Part shown: piece by piece, positions 52,312-60,699 of the stretch
Layout of the letters: every line of letters begins with the position of its first letter
How positions within the stretch are numbered: position 1 is the first letter of the stretch
Assembly (NCBI RefSeq): GCF_019710635.1
Contig: NZ_JAIFZS010000062.1
Span: 1-64,000, forward strand
Direction: 5' to 3'
Length of the DNA: 64,000 bases
Origin: Mycolicibacterium xanthum
GTDB lineage: Bacteria > Actinomycetota > Actinomycetes > Mycobacteriales > Mycobacteriaceae
The notes under the pieces: generated by a model
Databases searched by the model: none
Seen by the model: the letters and a program-made list of their open reading frames with translations, nothing else
What the model was told of the DNA's origin: nothing
Made by a program: the position numbers and the translations under genes

Positions 52312-53358
52312 ATGAAAGCCGCTGTCTACTACGGACCGAACAAGCTCGAGATCGACGACGTCGCCGAACCGCAACCCGCACCGGGCACGGTGAAACTGCA
52401 GGTCGGATACAACGGCATCTGCGGTACCGACCTGCACGAGTACTACGCCGGGCCGATCTTCGTCCCCACCGAACCGCACCCACTGACCCATCAGCAGCTG
52501 CCGTTGACGATGGGCCACGAGTTCTCCGGCACCATCACCGCCGTCGGTGCCGGTGTCACCGGGTGGAGCGAGGGCGACCGGGTGGCCGTCGAACCGATCT
52601 ACAAGTGCGGCACGTGCGGGCCGTGCCGTGCGGGCAACTACAACGTCTGCCAGCAGATCGGCTTTCACGGCCTGATGTCCGACGGCGGGATGGCCGAATA
52701 CACCGTGGTGCCGACCAGCATGCTGCACCGGCTGCCCGACAACGTGGGCCTGGAACTCGGCGCGCTCGTCGAACCGATGTCGGTGGCCTATCACGCCGCC
52801 ACCCTCGGCGACGTCGGTCCCGGCGACACCGCGATGGTGTTCGGTGCGGGCCCGATCGGCATCGGCCTGTGGTTCGCGCTGCGCGGCAAGGGCCTGCAGG
52901 ACGTGTTCGTCGTCGAGCCGTCGCCGACCCGGCGCGCGGCCATCGAGGCGCTCGGCGCGGCGACGCTGGACCCGACCGCGGTCGACGTGCCCGGCTTCAT
53001 CGCCGACCATACGAAGGGCGACGGCGCCGACGCGGTGTTCGACGCGGCCGGCGTCACCCCGGCGGTCAGCACGGCGCTGGCCTGCGTCGGATCGCGCAGG
53101 CCGATGGTCAGCGTCGCGATCTACGAGAAGCCGCTGGAGACACCGCTGCTGAACCTGGTGATGAACGAGTCCAGGATCCAGGGCTCGCTGTGCTACACCG
53201 GCGCCGACTTCGAGGCGGTGATCGCGCTGATGGCCGAGGGCGCCTACGACACCACCGGCTGGGTGACCCGGATCCCGATCGAGGACGTGGTCGACGAGGG
53301 CTTCGAGGCGCTGCACGCCGGCAAGAAGATGAAGGTTCTCGTGGACCCCTCGATCTGA
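52312..53358 (+). CDS. Zinc-dependent alcohol dehydrogenase (2,3-butanediol dehydrogenase-like)
   Basis: The 348-residue medium-chain dehydrogenase has the catalytic zinc residues in NGICGTDLHEY and MGHEFSG, the four-cysteine structural zinc loop CGTCGPCRAGNYNVC, and the NAD motif VFGAGPIGIGLW. It resembles (R,R)-butanediol dehydrogenases, interconverting butanediol and acetoin. ATG 52312 follows the dyad operator by 35 bp. A 19-bp triple repeat spans its stop codon. Confidence 0.9.
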   Translation: MKAAVYYGPNKLEIDDVAEPQPAPGTVKLQVGYNGICGTDLHEYYAGPIFVPTEPHPLTHQQLPLTMGHEFSGTITAVGAGVTGWSEGDRVAVEPIYKCGTCGPCRAGNYNVCQQIGFHGLMSDGGMAEYTVVPTSMLHRLPDNVGLELGALVEPMSVAYHAATLGDVGPGDTAMVFGAGPIGIGLWFALRGKGLQDVFVVEPSPTRRAAIEALGAATLDPTAVDVPGFIADHTKGDGADAVFDAAGVTPAVSTALACVGSRRPMVSVAIYEKPLETPLLNLVMNESRIQGSLCYTGADFEAVIALMAEGAYDTTGWVTRIPIEDVVDEGFEALHAGKKMKVLVDPSI

Positions 53359-53400
53359 CAGGAACCCCTCGGTCTGACAGGAACCCCTCGGTCTGAAAGG
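53345..53400. repeat. 19-bp tandem repeat x3 over the dehydrogenase stop codon
   Basis: ACCCCTCGGTCTGACAGGA occurs in three near-identical copies at 53345, 53364 and 53383. The first copy encodes the last residues and stop of the dehydrogenase; the third ends in AAAGGA, the ribosome-binding site of the next gene. The spacer between the two genes is therefore made of copies of the first gene's end. Confidence 0.9.
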
Positions 53401-53409
53401 AAAAGGCAC

Positions 53410-54216
53410 ATGACAGGGCAGACGACACTGACGGGCAAGGTGGCTCTGGTCACCGGCGGTGGCCGCGGCATCGGGCGGGGTATCGCGCTGCGACTCGCCC
53501 GCGACGGCGCCGACGTGGCGCTGGTCGACGTGCGACCCGAAGGGATCAACAGCGTCGCCGACGAGATCGGCGCGCTCGGCTGTAAGGCGACGACCTGCGT
53601 CGCCGACGTCAGCGATCGCGATCAGGTGTTCGCCGCCGTCGACTACGCCGCCTCGGCGCTGGGCGGGTTCGACATCATGGTCAACAACGCCGGCATCGCG
53701 CTGGTCGGGCCGATCGCCGATGTCACGCCGGAGGAGGCCAACCGGGTGTGGGCGATCAACGTCAACGGCGTGCTGTGGGGCATCCAGGCCGCGGTCGCGA
53801 AGTTCAAGGAACTCGGTAACAAGGCGCAGGGAAAGACCAGCAAAATCATCAATGCGTCGTCGATCGCCGGGCACGACGGCTTCGGCATGCTCGGCGTGTA
53901 CAGCGCGTCGAAGTTCGCGGTGCGCGCGCTGACCCAGGCGGCCGCCAAGGAGCATGCCGCCGACGGCATCACCGTCAACTCGTACTGCCCCGGTGTGGTC
54001 GGCACCGACATGTGGGTGCAGATCGACAAGCGTTTCGCCGAGTTGACCGGGGCCGCCGAGGGGGAGACCTACGACACCTTCGTCGGCGGCATCGCGCTGG
54101 GCCGGGCGGAAACCCCCGACGACGTCGCGGGTTTCGTCTCGTATCTGGCGGGTCCGGACGCCGACTACATGACCGGGCAGTCCGGGCTGATCGACGGCGG
54201 ACTGGTCTACCGCTGA
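53410..54216 (+). CDS. Acetoin/diacetyl reductase-like short-chain dehydrogenase
   Basis: The 268-residue SDR has TGGGRGIGRG near residue 15, NNAG (VNNAGIALVGP), the catalytic Ser in NASSIAGHDG, and YSASK. The overall pattern is close to (S)-acetoin-forming diacetyl reductases. Together with the upstream dehydrogenase it suggests metabolism of acetoin, diacetyl or butanediol, though other hydroxyketones are possible. AGGAAAAGG precedes the ATG. Confidence 0.88.
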   Translation: MTGQTTLTGKVALVTGGGRGIGRGIALRLARDGADVALVDVRPEGINSVADEIGALGCKATTCVADVSDRDQVFAAVDYAASALGGFDIMVNNAGIALVGPIADVTPEEANRVWAINVNGVLWGIQAAVAKFKELGNKAQGKTSKIINASSIAGHDGFGMLGVYSASKFAVRALTQAAAKEHAADGITVNSYCPGVVGTDMWVQIDKRFAELTGAAEGETYDTFVGGIALGRAETPDDVAGFVSYLAGPDADYMTGQSGLIDGGLVYR

Positions 54217-54260
54217 GATGGCCTGGTCTGGCGCGGGCAAGGGGAGCACAATCGGGGTCG

Positions 54261-55556
54261 ATGCAAGGTTCGCCCGTGCCTGAACCCGCGGTGGCAGTCG
54301 GAGAGGATCCGCGCAGCTACGCGCGGCTGATGTCGGCCGTGTACGACGCGACGATGGCGGGGCACCGGGCACCCGCGCGGCCCAGGGAGGTCATCGGCGA
54401 GAGCTGGCAGCGCATGATGGCCAGCGGCATCCGACCCGACGAGCACACCCCGCCGGTGGTGGAGACGGCCCCGCTGGAGCTGCTGCGCCGTTCGTCGGGG
54501 CTGCTGGAGGTGCTCGACGAGATCTCCCACGGGCTGGAGTCGCTGGTCGCCGACGGCGAGAACATCCTCGTGGTCGCCGACGCGCAGGGCCGGGTGCTGT
54601 GGCGATCGGGCTCGCCGTCGGTGCTGTCCAATGCCGACCGGCTCGGCTTCGTCGAGGGCGCCAACTGGGGTGAGGGCGCGGTCGGTACCAACGCGATCGG
54701 CACCGCGCTGGTGTCCCAGCGCGCCGTTCAGGTGTTCTCCGCCGAGCATTTCCTGCGCAGTCACCACCCGTGGACCTGCGCGGGTGCGCCGATCAAGGAC
54801 CCGCGCACCGGCCAGGTCATCGGCGTCGTCGACGTCTCCGGTCCGGCCCCGACGGTGCACCCCACCACCATCGCGCTGGTCGACGCCGTGGCCCGGCTGG
54901 CCGAGTCGCACCTGCGGCAGGAACACGACCGCACGCTCAACCGGCTGCGTGCGTTGGCCGCGCCGATCCTGGCGCGGATGGGCAGCCCGGCGCTGGCCGT
55001 CGACACCGACGGCTGGGTGGCCGCCGTCGACGCGATGCCGCTGCACAACCGGATCCTGCTGCCCGAACAGATGGGGCCGGGCCGGGTCTGGGTGGCCACG
55101 CTGGGGATGTGCGCCGTCGAGCCGCTGCCCGGCGGCTGGCTGGTGCGGTTGGCGTCCGACGACACGGGCTCCGACGGCGCCGACGTGGTCTCCCGGGTGA
55201 CGCTGGACTTCAGCAACCCGGACACGCCGTCACTGTGCCTGACCGGTGAGTTCGGGTCCTGGCGCCACGACCTGTCGCTGCGGCACGCGGAGATCCTGTG
55301 TGTGCTCGCCGGTTCGCCGGAGGGCCGGTCCGCGCCACAGCTCGCCGAGGACCTCTACGGCGACCGGTCGCGCGTCGTGACGGTGCGCGCGGAGATGTCG
55401 CGGCTGCGCAAACAGTTCGCCGGGCTGCTCGCCGCCCAGCCCTACCGGTTCGCCGGGTCGATCCGCCTCGAGGTGCGCCGCCCCGACGACCCGCGGATGC
55501 TGCTTCCGCCGTCGACGGCCCCGGCGATCCGCGCTGCCCGGATGGCGGGCGCCTAG
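54261..55556 (+). CDS. GAF-domain regulator, AcoR N-terminal type without sigma-54 ATPase
   Basis: The 431-residue protein has an AcoR/FhlA-like sensor: SWQRMMASGIRPDEHTPPVV near the N-terminus, a GAF domain to about residue 215 (GANWGEGAVGTNAIGTALVS; SAEHFLRSHHPWTCAGAPI). The C-terminal region ends with a helix-turn-helix-like part (LSLRHAEILCVLAGSPEGRS). No AAA+ sigma-54 domain is present, so activation must use another mechanism, as in several actinobacterial regulators of alcohol and ketone genes. It probably controls the adjacent dehydrogenases. The 3' end overlaps the DUF5134 gene by 4 bp. Confidence 0.85.
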   Translation: MQGSPVPEPAVAVGEDPRSYARLMSAVYDATMAGHRAPARPREVIGESWQRMMASGIRPDEHTPPVVETAPLELLRRSSGLLEVLDEISHGLESLVADGENILVVADAQGRVLWRSGSPSVLSNADRLGFVEGANWGEGAVGTNAIGTALVSQRAVQVFSAEHFLRSHHPWTCAGAPIKDPRTGQVIGVVDVSGPAPTVHPTTIALVDAVARLAESHLRQEHDRTLNRLRALAAPILARMGSPALAVDTDGWVAAVDAMPLHNRILLPEQMGPGRVWVATLGMCAVEPLPGGWLVRLASDDTGSDGADVVSRVTLDFSNPDTPSLCLTGEFGSWRHDLSLRHAEILCVLAGSPEGRSAPQLAEDLYGDRSRVVTVRAEMSRLRKQFAGLLAAQPYRFAGSIRLEVRRPDDPRMLLPPSTAPAIRAARMAGA

Positions 55557-56329
55557 AACGCGAAGGCGGCGAAGAACGGCAGGATCGGCACGAGCAGACC
55601 GGTGCTCATCCAGAACATGCCGAAGTTCATCGCGAAGTCGCTCAGCGCGCTGAGCCGGTAGTCGCGGCTCCCGACCGCACGCTCCCGGTGGCAGCTGCGT
55701 ACCGGTGCGCCCGCGCCGCGGGGCACCGCCGCGGCGCTCACCAGCGACGGCTGCCGCGTCGCCCTGTGCAGCGCGGCCACGCTCGCGGCCAGCAGGTAGG
55801 CCATGAAGGGCAGCCCGACGAGGGCGAAGATCCACGGCACGCCGCCGGGCTGCTGGGACTGGGCCACCGTGTCATGGCCCATACCGGCCATGTCGCCTTG
55901 GCTCATGTCGTGACCCGTCCCGCCGTGGGCCATGTCGTGACTCGTCCCCGATTGGCTGCCGGCCTTGACCGTCATCGCGGCCAGGTGCCAGGTCATCGCG
56001 CCGAACATCGTCGCGTGACCCGAGAAGTGCAGTCCGGCGCGGTGGTCCGACGAGCGGAACCCACCGATCGCCAGCGAGCCGAACCACACCGTCGCCGCGG
56101 CGAACCCCGCGACGAGGGTGGCGGTGGGCACCACCGCGGTGAGCGCCTGCCAGGTCGGACCGGCCACCATCACCAGCATCACCACGGCCATCGCCAGGTG
56201 CAGCACGTTGGAGACGCGCTGCCTGACGTCCTGTGGACGGGCCAGCTCGTAGCCGGACCACAGCGTCGTCCAGGCGAACAGTGCCAGCAGCGCGACGAAC
56301 TTCACCGGCGTGTCGGCGAGTGTGAACAT
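55553..56329 (-). CDS. DUF5134 membrane protein with His/Met-rich loop
   Basis: The 258-residue protein has about seven predicted helices. A soluble loop near the middle is rich in His, Met, Asp and Gly (HDMAHGGTGHDMSQGDMAGM), a pattern common in copper-handling proteins. DUF5134 is an actinobacterial family of unknown role. AGGACGTC precedes ATG 56329. A metal-related function is inference from composition only. Confidence 0.8.
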   Translation of the reverse strand: MFTLADTPVKFVALLALFAWTTLWSGYELARPQDVRQRVSNVLHLAMAVVMLVMVAGPTWQALTAVVPTATLVAGFAAATVWFGSLAIGGFRSSDHRAGLHFSGHATMFGAMTWHLAAMTVKAGSQSGTSHDMAHGGTGHDMSQGDMAGMGHDTVAQSQQPGGVPWIFALVGLPFMAYLLAASVAALHRATRQPSLVSAAAVPRGAGAPVRSCHRERAVGSRDYRLSALSDFAMNFGMFWMSTGLLVPILPFFAAFAF

Positions 56330-56450
56330 GACGTCCTTCCGTGGCGGTCTCCTCACTAGTCGGATCGACCGGCCGACAGGTTCCCGACTGCTTCGCCCGC
56401 GTGGGGCACTGCCCGAATGGCGGGGCTGAGCACCCGGGCGGCGCGCCACA

Positions 56451-57065
56451 ATGGATGACATGGACGTACCCAACCGAGCCCTGGTCACCGAGGCGGCCGC
56501 CGATCTGTTGCGCAGCCTGCAGGAGCGCCATGGGGCGCTGATGTTCCACCAGTCCGGCGGCTGCTGCGACGGGTCGTCGCCGATGTGCTATCCGCAGGGC
56601 GACTTCCTGGTCGGCGATCGCGACATCCTGCTGGCTGTCCTCGACACCGCGGACGCGAGGAGCGAAGAAGGCACCGCGCACGCGAGGAGCGAAGAAGGCA
56701 CCGCGCACGCGAGGAGCGAAGAAGGCACCGCGCACGCGAGGAGCGAAGAAGGCACCGCGGACACCGGCGTCCCGGTGTGGATCTCCGGGCCGCAGTTCGA
56801 CGTGTGGAAACACACCCAGCTGGTGATCGACGTGGTGCCCGGCCGCGGCGGCGGGTTCAGCCTGGAGGCGCCCGAGGGCAAACGATTCCTGTCGCGGGGC
56901 CGCGCGTTCACCGACGAGGAGAACGCCGCCCTGGCCGACGCCCCGCCGGTGACCGGTGCCGACTACGAGCGTGGCGTGCGCCCGCCGGACAACGGCACGC
57001 ACATCGTGGCCGAGGCCGACCTGCAGAACCTGCTCGCCTGCCCGGTTCCCACCACCGCGAAATAG
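56451..57065 (+). CDS. DUF779 protein with internal 9-residue repeat
   Basis: The 204-residue protein has the DUF779 pattern: RHGALMFHQSGGCCDGSSPM, then GDFLVGDRDILLAV, then WKHTQLVIDVVPGRGGGFSL. Between the second and third blocks four copies of ARSEEGTAH-type repeats interrupt the domain, in frame. The family (about 120 residues) is found near alcohol/aldehyde dehydrogenase genes, which fits this neighbourhood. The C-terminal extension (FTDEENAALADAPPVTG on) is long. ATG 56460 is an alternative start. Confidence 0.85.
   Translation: MDDMDVPNRALVTEAAADLLRSLQERHGALMFHQSGGCCDGSSPMCYPQGDFLVGDRDILLAVLDTADARSEEGTAHARSEEGTAHARSEEGTAHARSEEGTADTGVPVWISGPQFDVWKHTQLVIDVVPGRGGGFSLEAPEGKRFLSRGRAFTDEENAALADAPPVTGADYERGVRPPDNGTHIVAEADLQNLLACPVPTTAK
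56655..56762. repeat. 27-bp tandem repeat x4 inside the DUF779 gene
   Basis: Four copies of GCGAGGAGCGAAGAAGGCAC plus seven bases run from 56655 to 56762; the last differs by one base. The unit is a multiple of three and keeps the frame. The core GCGAGGAGCGAAG resembles GCGAGAAGCGAAG of the mnhE-mnhF repeat. Confidence 0.95.
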
Positions 57066-57171
57066 CGTTCCGGGCTACCGGAGTCGGCGCCGGAGCCACG
57101 CGGAGCGCTAATTCGCGGCGGTCGGGCGCGCCGCCACGGCGTGGGCTCGGGGCGGCGTTATCGTCGGAGGC

Positions 57172-57450
57172 GTGATTCCGCTGCCTCGCGCATCGGTGTT
57201 GGCCGCCATGATGATCGTCGGAGTGGCGGTCGGGATGATCGCCGCGATCGCCGCGACCGTCGAGGTGACCGCGACGGTGCGCCCGGACGTCACCATCGCC
57301 CTGGTCGTCGGGGTGCCCGGGGCGATCGGCATGCTGACGATCCTGTTCTCGGGCCGGCGCTGGGTGACCGCACTCGGCGCGCTGATCCTCGCCATCGGCC
57401 CGGGGTGGTTCGGCGCGCTGGCCGCGATCCAGGTGGCCGCCGGTGTCTGA
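57172..57450 (+). CDS. Small membrane protein, unknown function
   Basis: The 92-residue protein has three predicted helices (VLAAMMIVGVAVGMIAAIAA; VTIALVVGVPGAIGMLTILF; ALGALILAIGPGWFGALAAI). It starts with GTG 57172 and overlaps the next gene by 8 bp. I do not recognise a family. Pairing with the next small membrane protein suggests a common complex or pathway. Confidence 0.7.
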   Translation: MIPLPRASVLAAMMIVGVAVGMIAAIAATVEVTATVRPDVTIALVVGVPGAIGMLTILFSGRRWVTALGALILAIGPGWFGALAAIQVAAGV

Positions 57451-57868
57451 CATCGACCACGACACCGAGTCCGGCGGCGCCCTCACCGTGCAGGGCCTGA
57501 TCGACGATCCCGCACCTGACGATCCCGCACCCGCGGCGCACCCGCAGCCCGTCGTCATCCCCGGTGTGGTCCAGTCGCTGCGCCGCGTGACGTTCGTCCT
57601 CGTCGTCGCCGGCGTCTGGATCCTGGCCGCCGCGGCCGGTGCCGGGCTCTACTACTGGTGGTATCACGCCCTGGACAAGACCATGCCGGTCTTCGTCGTG
57701 CTGGTGTACGTGGTCGCGTGCATCGTCGGCAGCCTGCTGACCGCGATGGTGCAGGACAAACCGGTGGCGGCCGCGGCGGCCATCGCGATGATGTCGGCCC
57801 CGCTGGCGTCGACGGCCGCGGCGGCGCTGCTCTACGGCGGCTACGTGTTCGGCTGGATCACGCGGTAG
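57443..57868 (+). CDS. Membrane protein, unknown function
   Basis: The 141-residue protein has an acidic N-terminus of about 40 residues with a DDPAPDDPAPAA stretch, then three predicted helices at about 53-72, 80-100 and 108-135. GTG 57443 overlaps the upstream gene. Not recognised. It lies 58 bp before lpdC and may share its transcription. Confidence 0.7.
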   Translation: MSDIDHDTESGGALTVQGLIDDPAPDDPAPAAHPQPVVIPGVVQSLRRVTFVLVVAGVWILAAAAGAGLYYWWYHALDKTMPVFVVLVYVVACIVGSLLTAMVQDKPVAAAAAIAMMSAPLASTAAAALLYGGYVFGWITR

Positions 57869-57926
57869 CACCGGCCTTTTCCACCGGTCGTGTCGGTGGG
57901 TGCCGTCTCCCATTAGGGTTAGGGGC

Positions 57927-59339
57927 GTGACCCACTATGACGTCGTCGTTCTCGGAGCCGGCCCCGGCGGGTACGTCGCGGCCATTCGCGCGGCCCAACT
58001 CGGGCTGAACACCGCCATCGTCGAGCCCAAATACTGGGGCGGGGTATGCCTCAACGTCGGGTGCATCCCCTCGAAAGCGTTGCTGCGCAACGCCGAACTC
58101 GCCCACATCTTCACCAAGGAAGCCAAGACGTTCGGCATCAGCGGGGAGGCCAGCTTCGACTTCGGCGCGGCCTTCGACCGCAGCCGCAAGGTCGCCGACG
58201 GCCGGGTGGCCGGCGTGCACTTCCTGATGAAGAAGAACAAGATCACCGAGATCAACGGCTACGGGAAGTTCACCGGCCCGAACACGATGACCGTCGACCT
58301 CAACGAGGGCGGCGCCGAGACCGTCGAGTTCGACAACGCGATCATCGCGACCGGCAGCAGCACCCGGCTGGTGCCCGGCACGTCGCTGAGCGAGAACGTC
58401 GTCACCTACGAAAAGCAGATCCTGTCCCGGGACCTGCCGGGGTCGATCATCATCGCCGGTGCGGGTGCGATCGGCATGGAGTTCGCCTACGTGCTGAAGA
58501 ACTACGGCGTGGACGTCACGATCGTCGAGTTCCTGCCCCGGGCGCTGCCCAACGAGGACGCCGAGGTGTCCAAGGAGATCGAGAAGCAGTACAAGAAGCT
58601 GGGCGTGAAGATCCTGACCGGCACCAAGGTGGAGAAGATCAGCGATCCCGGAGGCAGCGGTCCGGTGACCGTCACCGTGAGCAAGGACGGCAAGTCCGAC
58701 GAACTCAAGGCCGACAAGGTGCTGCAGGCGATCGGCTTCGCACCCAATGTCGAGGGCTTCGGGCTGGACGCCGCGGGTGTCGCGCTGACCGATCGCAAGG
58801 CCATCGGCATCGACGACTACATGCACACCAACGTCGGTCACATCTATGCGATCGGTGACGTCACCGGCAAGCTGATGCTGGCGCACGTGGCCGAGGCGAT
58901 GGGCGTCGTCGCCGCCGAGACCATCGCCGGCGCCGAGACGATGGCGTTGGGCGACTACCGGATGATGCCCCGCGCGACGTTCTGCCAGCCCCAGGTCGCC
59001 AGCTTCGGCCTGACCGAGCAGCAGGCCAAGGAGGAAGCGGAACGACGCGGGTCTGATATCAAAGTCGCGAAGTTCCCGTTCACCGCCAACGGCAAGGCCC
59101 ACGGCCTGGCCGATCCGACCGGGTTCGTCAAGCTCATCGCCGACGCCAAGCACGGCGAGCTGATCGGCGGGCACCTGATCGGGCCGGATGTCTCCGAGCT
59201 GCTGCCCGAGCTCACGCTGGCCCAGAAGTGGGATCTGACCGCCACCGAACTGGCCCGCAACGTGCACACCCACCCGACGTTGTCGGAGGCGCTGCAAGAA
59301 TGCTTCCACGGGCTCGTCGGCCACATGATCAACTTCTAG
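57927..59339 (+). CDS. lpdC: Dihydrolipoyl dehydrogenase
   Basis: This FAD enzyme reoxidises dihydrolipoamide in the pyruvate and 2-oxoacid dehydrogenase complexes; in M. tuberculosis it also serves the peroxynitrite reductase system. The 470-residue protein has VVVLGAGPGGYVAAIRAAQL at the N-terminus, the redox-active disulfide C41-x4-C46 (GGVCLNVGCIPSKA), the NAD motif IIAGAGAIGMEFAYVL, and the C-terminal catalytic HTHPTLSE. Start is GTG 57927. Rv0462 position. Confidence 0.97.
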   Translation: MTHYDVVVLGAGPGGYVAAIRAAQLGLNTAIVEPKYWGGVCLNVGCIPSKALLRNAELAHIFTKEAKTFGISGEASFDFGAAFDRSRKVADGRVAGVHFLMKKNKITEINGYGKFTGPNTMTVDLNEGGAETVEFDNAIIATGSSTRLVPGTSLSENVVTYEKQILSRDLPGSIIIAGAGAIGMEFAYVLKNYGVDVTIVEFLPRALPNEDAEVSKEIEKQYKKLGVKILTGTKVEKISDPGGSGPVTVTVSKDGKSDELKADKVLQAIGFAPNVEGFGLDAAGVALTDRKAIGIDDYMHTNVGHIYAIGDVTGKLMLAHVAEAMGVVAAETIAGAETMALGDYRMMPRATFCQPQVASFGLTEQQAKEEAERRGSDIKVAKFPFTANGKAHGLADPTGFVKLIADAKHGELIGGHLIGPDVSELLPELTLAQKWDLTATELARNVHTHPTLSEALQECFHGLVGHMINF

Positions 59340-59618
59340 TTGAGGGCGATCTGGGTCGCCGGCGTCGGCGGGCTGGTGGTCGGCCACATCCTGTGGTTGG
59401 CCGGGATCTCGGCTGCCGTGGCGACGAGCAGCGTGTCGACCTGGGTGCTGGTCGTGTCGGCGGTGTCGTTCGCGGTCGGGATCATCACCGGCGTACTGGG
59501 ATGGCGTGAGTTCAAGCGAAAGAACCGCAAGTCCGAGATCTGGGCGGCGTTCCTGTGGGCGCTGCCCGCCGCACCGGTGCTGCTGTCGCTGATCGTCCTC
59601 GGGGTGACCTACCTGTAG
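59340..59618 (+). CDS. Small membrane protein (Rv0463-like)
   Basis: The 92-residue protein has three predicted helices separated by a basic loop (WREFKRKNRKSE). It starts with TTG 59340 directly after the lpdC stop, with no gap, which implies translational coupling. Function unknown; position matches Rv0463. Confidence 0.75.
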   Translation: MRAIWVAGVGGLVVGHILWLAGISAAVATSSVSTWVLVVSAVSFAVGIITGVLGWREFKRKNRKSEIWAAFLWALPAAPVLLSLIVLGVTYL

Positions 59619-59637
59619 CGGGACGCGCGCCTCGCGG

Positions 59638-60645
59638 TCACCCCGGGGCCGCCCTGACCACCCCGTTGGCTGCCGGCAGGTGTGGCCGCAGGAACCCGAG
59701 CACGTCGTCGGCGGCGGCGAAGCCGCCAAGATGGCTCTCGTCCGGCATCAGCGTCAGCTCCACGTCGGCCAGGTGGTCGACGGCGGCCTGCGCGTCGGCC
59801 AGCGAGATGATCGAGTCGGCGTCCCCGTGCCACCACCGCACCGGCACCTGCACGTCCGACAACCGGAAGCCCCAGTCCCGGCCGAACAGCCGGGCGTCGT
59901 CGAGCAACGCGTGGAACCGGCCGTTGGCCACCCGCACGATGTCGTCGATGAACATCGCCTCGATCTCCGGGTTGGCGAACACCCGCCTGTCACCCTCGGG
60001 CATCGCCGAGGCCATCCCCCGGTAGGCCAGGTGCGCGAGCGGGATGACCGGCGTGAGCAGGCCCGCGACGACCGCCGCGAACGGCCGGCGGGCGGCCGAC
60101 ACCAGTGGGTTGAGCCGCCGGGCGAGCGCGATCGCGCCGGTGGCCGTGGCATCGGGACCCACCGCGGGGGTCACCCCGCCGAGGACCGCGACGGCGGCGA
60201 CCCGGTCGGCCAGCACCGGCATGCCGGCGCACGCCAGCGCGTACGGCCCGCCGCCGGACAGGCCCACCACGCCGACCTTGTCGGCGCCGAGCTGGTCGGC
60301 CACGTGCGCCATGTCGGTGGCCCAGTCGCCGATCTTGTCGTAGCGGTGCCGGTCGCTCATCCCGGATCCGGCGCGTTCCACCAGCACGACCCGCAGGCCG
60401 AGCTTCTCGGCGGCGCGCCGGCCGACGATGGGCAGCTGCCGGCGGCCGCCGGGGGTGCCGTGGAACCAGAACACGACCGGGCCGGTGGGGTCGCCGAACT
60501 CGGCGTAACCGAGCCGGCGGCCGTCGGGCAGGAAGAAGCGGCCCTCGGAGCGGGGCGGTTCGCAGCCAGGTACCCCGGGCGGATTCCGCCACGGGTTGGG
60601 GATGGTCACCATGGCGTCGTCGCCGATGTGATCGAGCTCATACAC
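59638..60645 (-). CDS. Alpha/beta hydrolase
   Basis: The 335-residue protein has the oxyanion-hole motif WFHGTPGGRR, the nucleophile elbow VGLSGGGPYALA, an aspartate in WWHGDADSIIS and a histidine in MPDESHLGG. There is no signal peptide. The substrate is unknown. The start may instead be the ATG 11 codons downstream (MVTIPNPWRN). It lies between Rv0463- and Rv0464c-type genes, where H37Rv as I recall has no hydrolase, so it is probably a local insertion. Confidence 0.88.
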   Translation of the reverse strand: MYELDHIGDDAMVTIPNPWRNPPGVPGCEPPRSEGRFFLPDGRRLGYAEFGDPTGPVVFWFHGTPGGRRQLPIVGRRAAEKLGLRVVLVERAGSGMSDRHRYDKIGDWATDMAHVADQLGADKVGVVGLSGGGPYALACAGMPVLADRVAAVAVLGGVTPAVGPDATATGAIALARRLNPLVSAARRPFAAVVAGLLTPVIPLAHLAYRGMASAMPEGDRRVFANPEIEAMFIDDIVRVANGRFHALLDDARLFGRDWGFRLSDVQVPVRWWHGDADSIISLADAQAAVDHLADVELTLMPDESHLGGFAAADDVLGFLRPHLPAANGVVRAAPG

Positions 60646-60699
60646 GGATGGTAGCCGCGGGCCGGGCGATCGCTCAGCGCCACATCTCGGGTCTGGATC

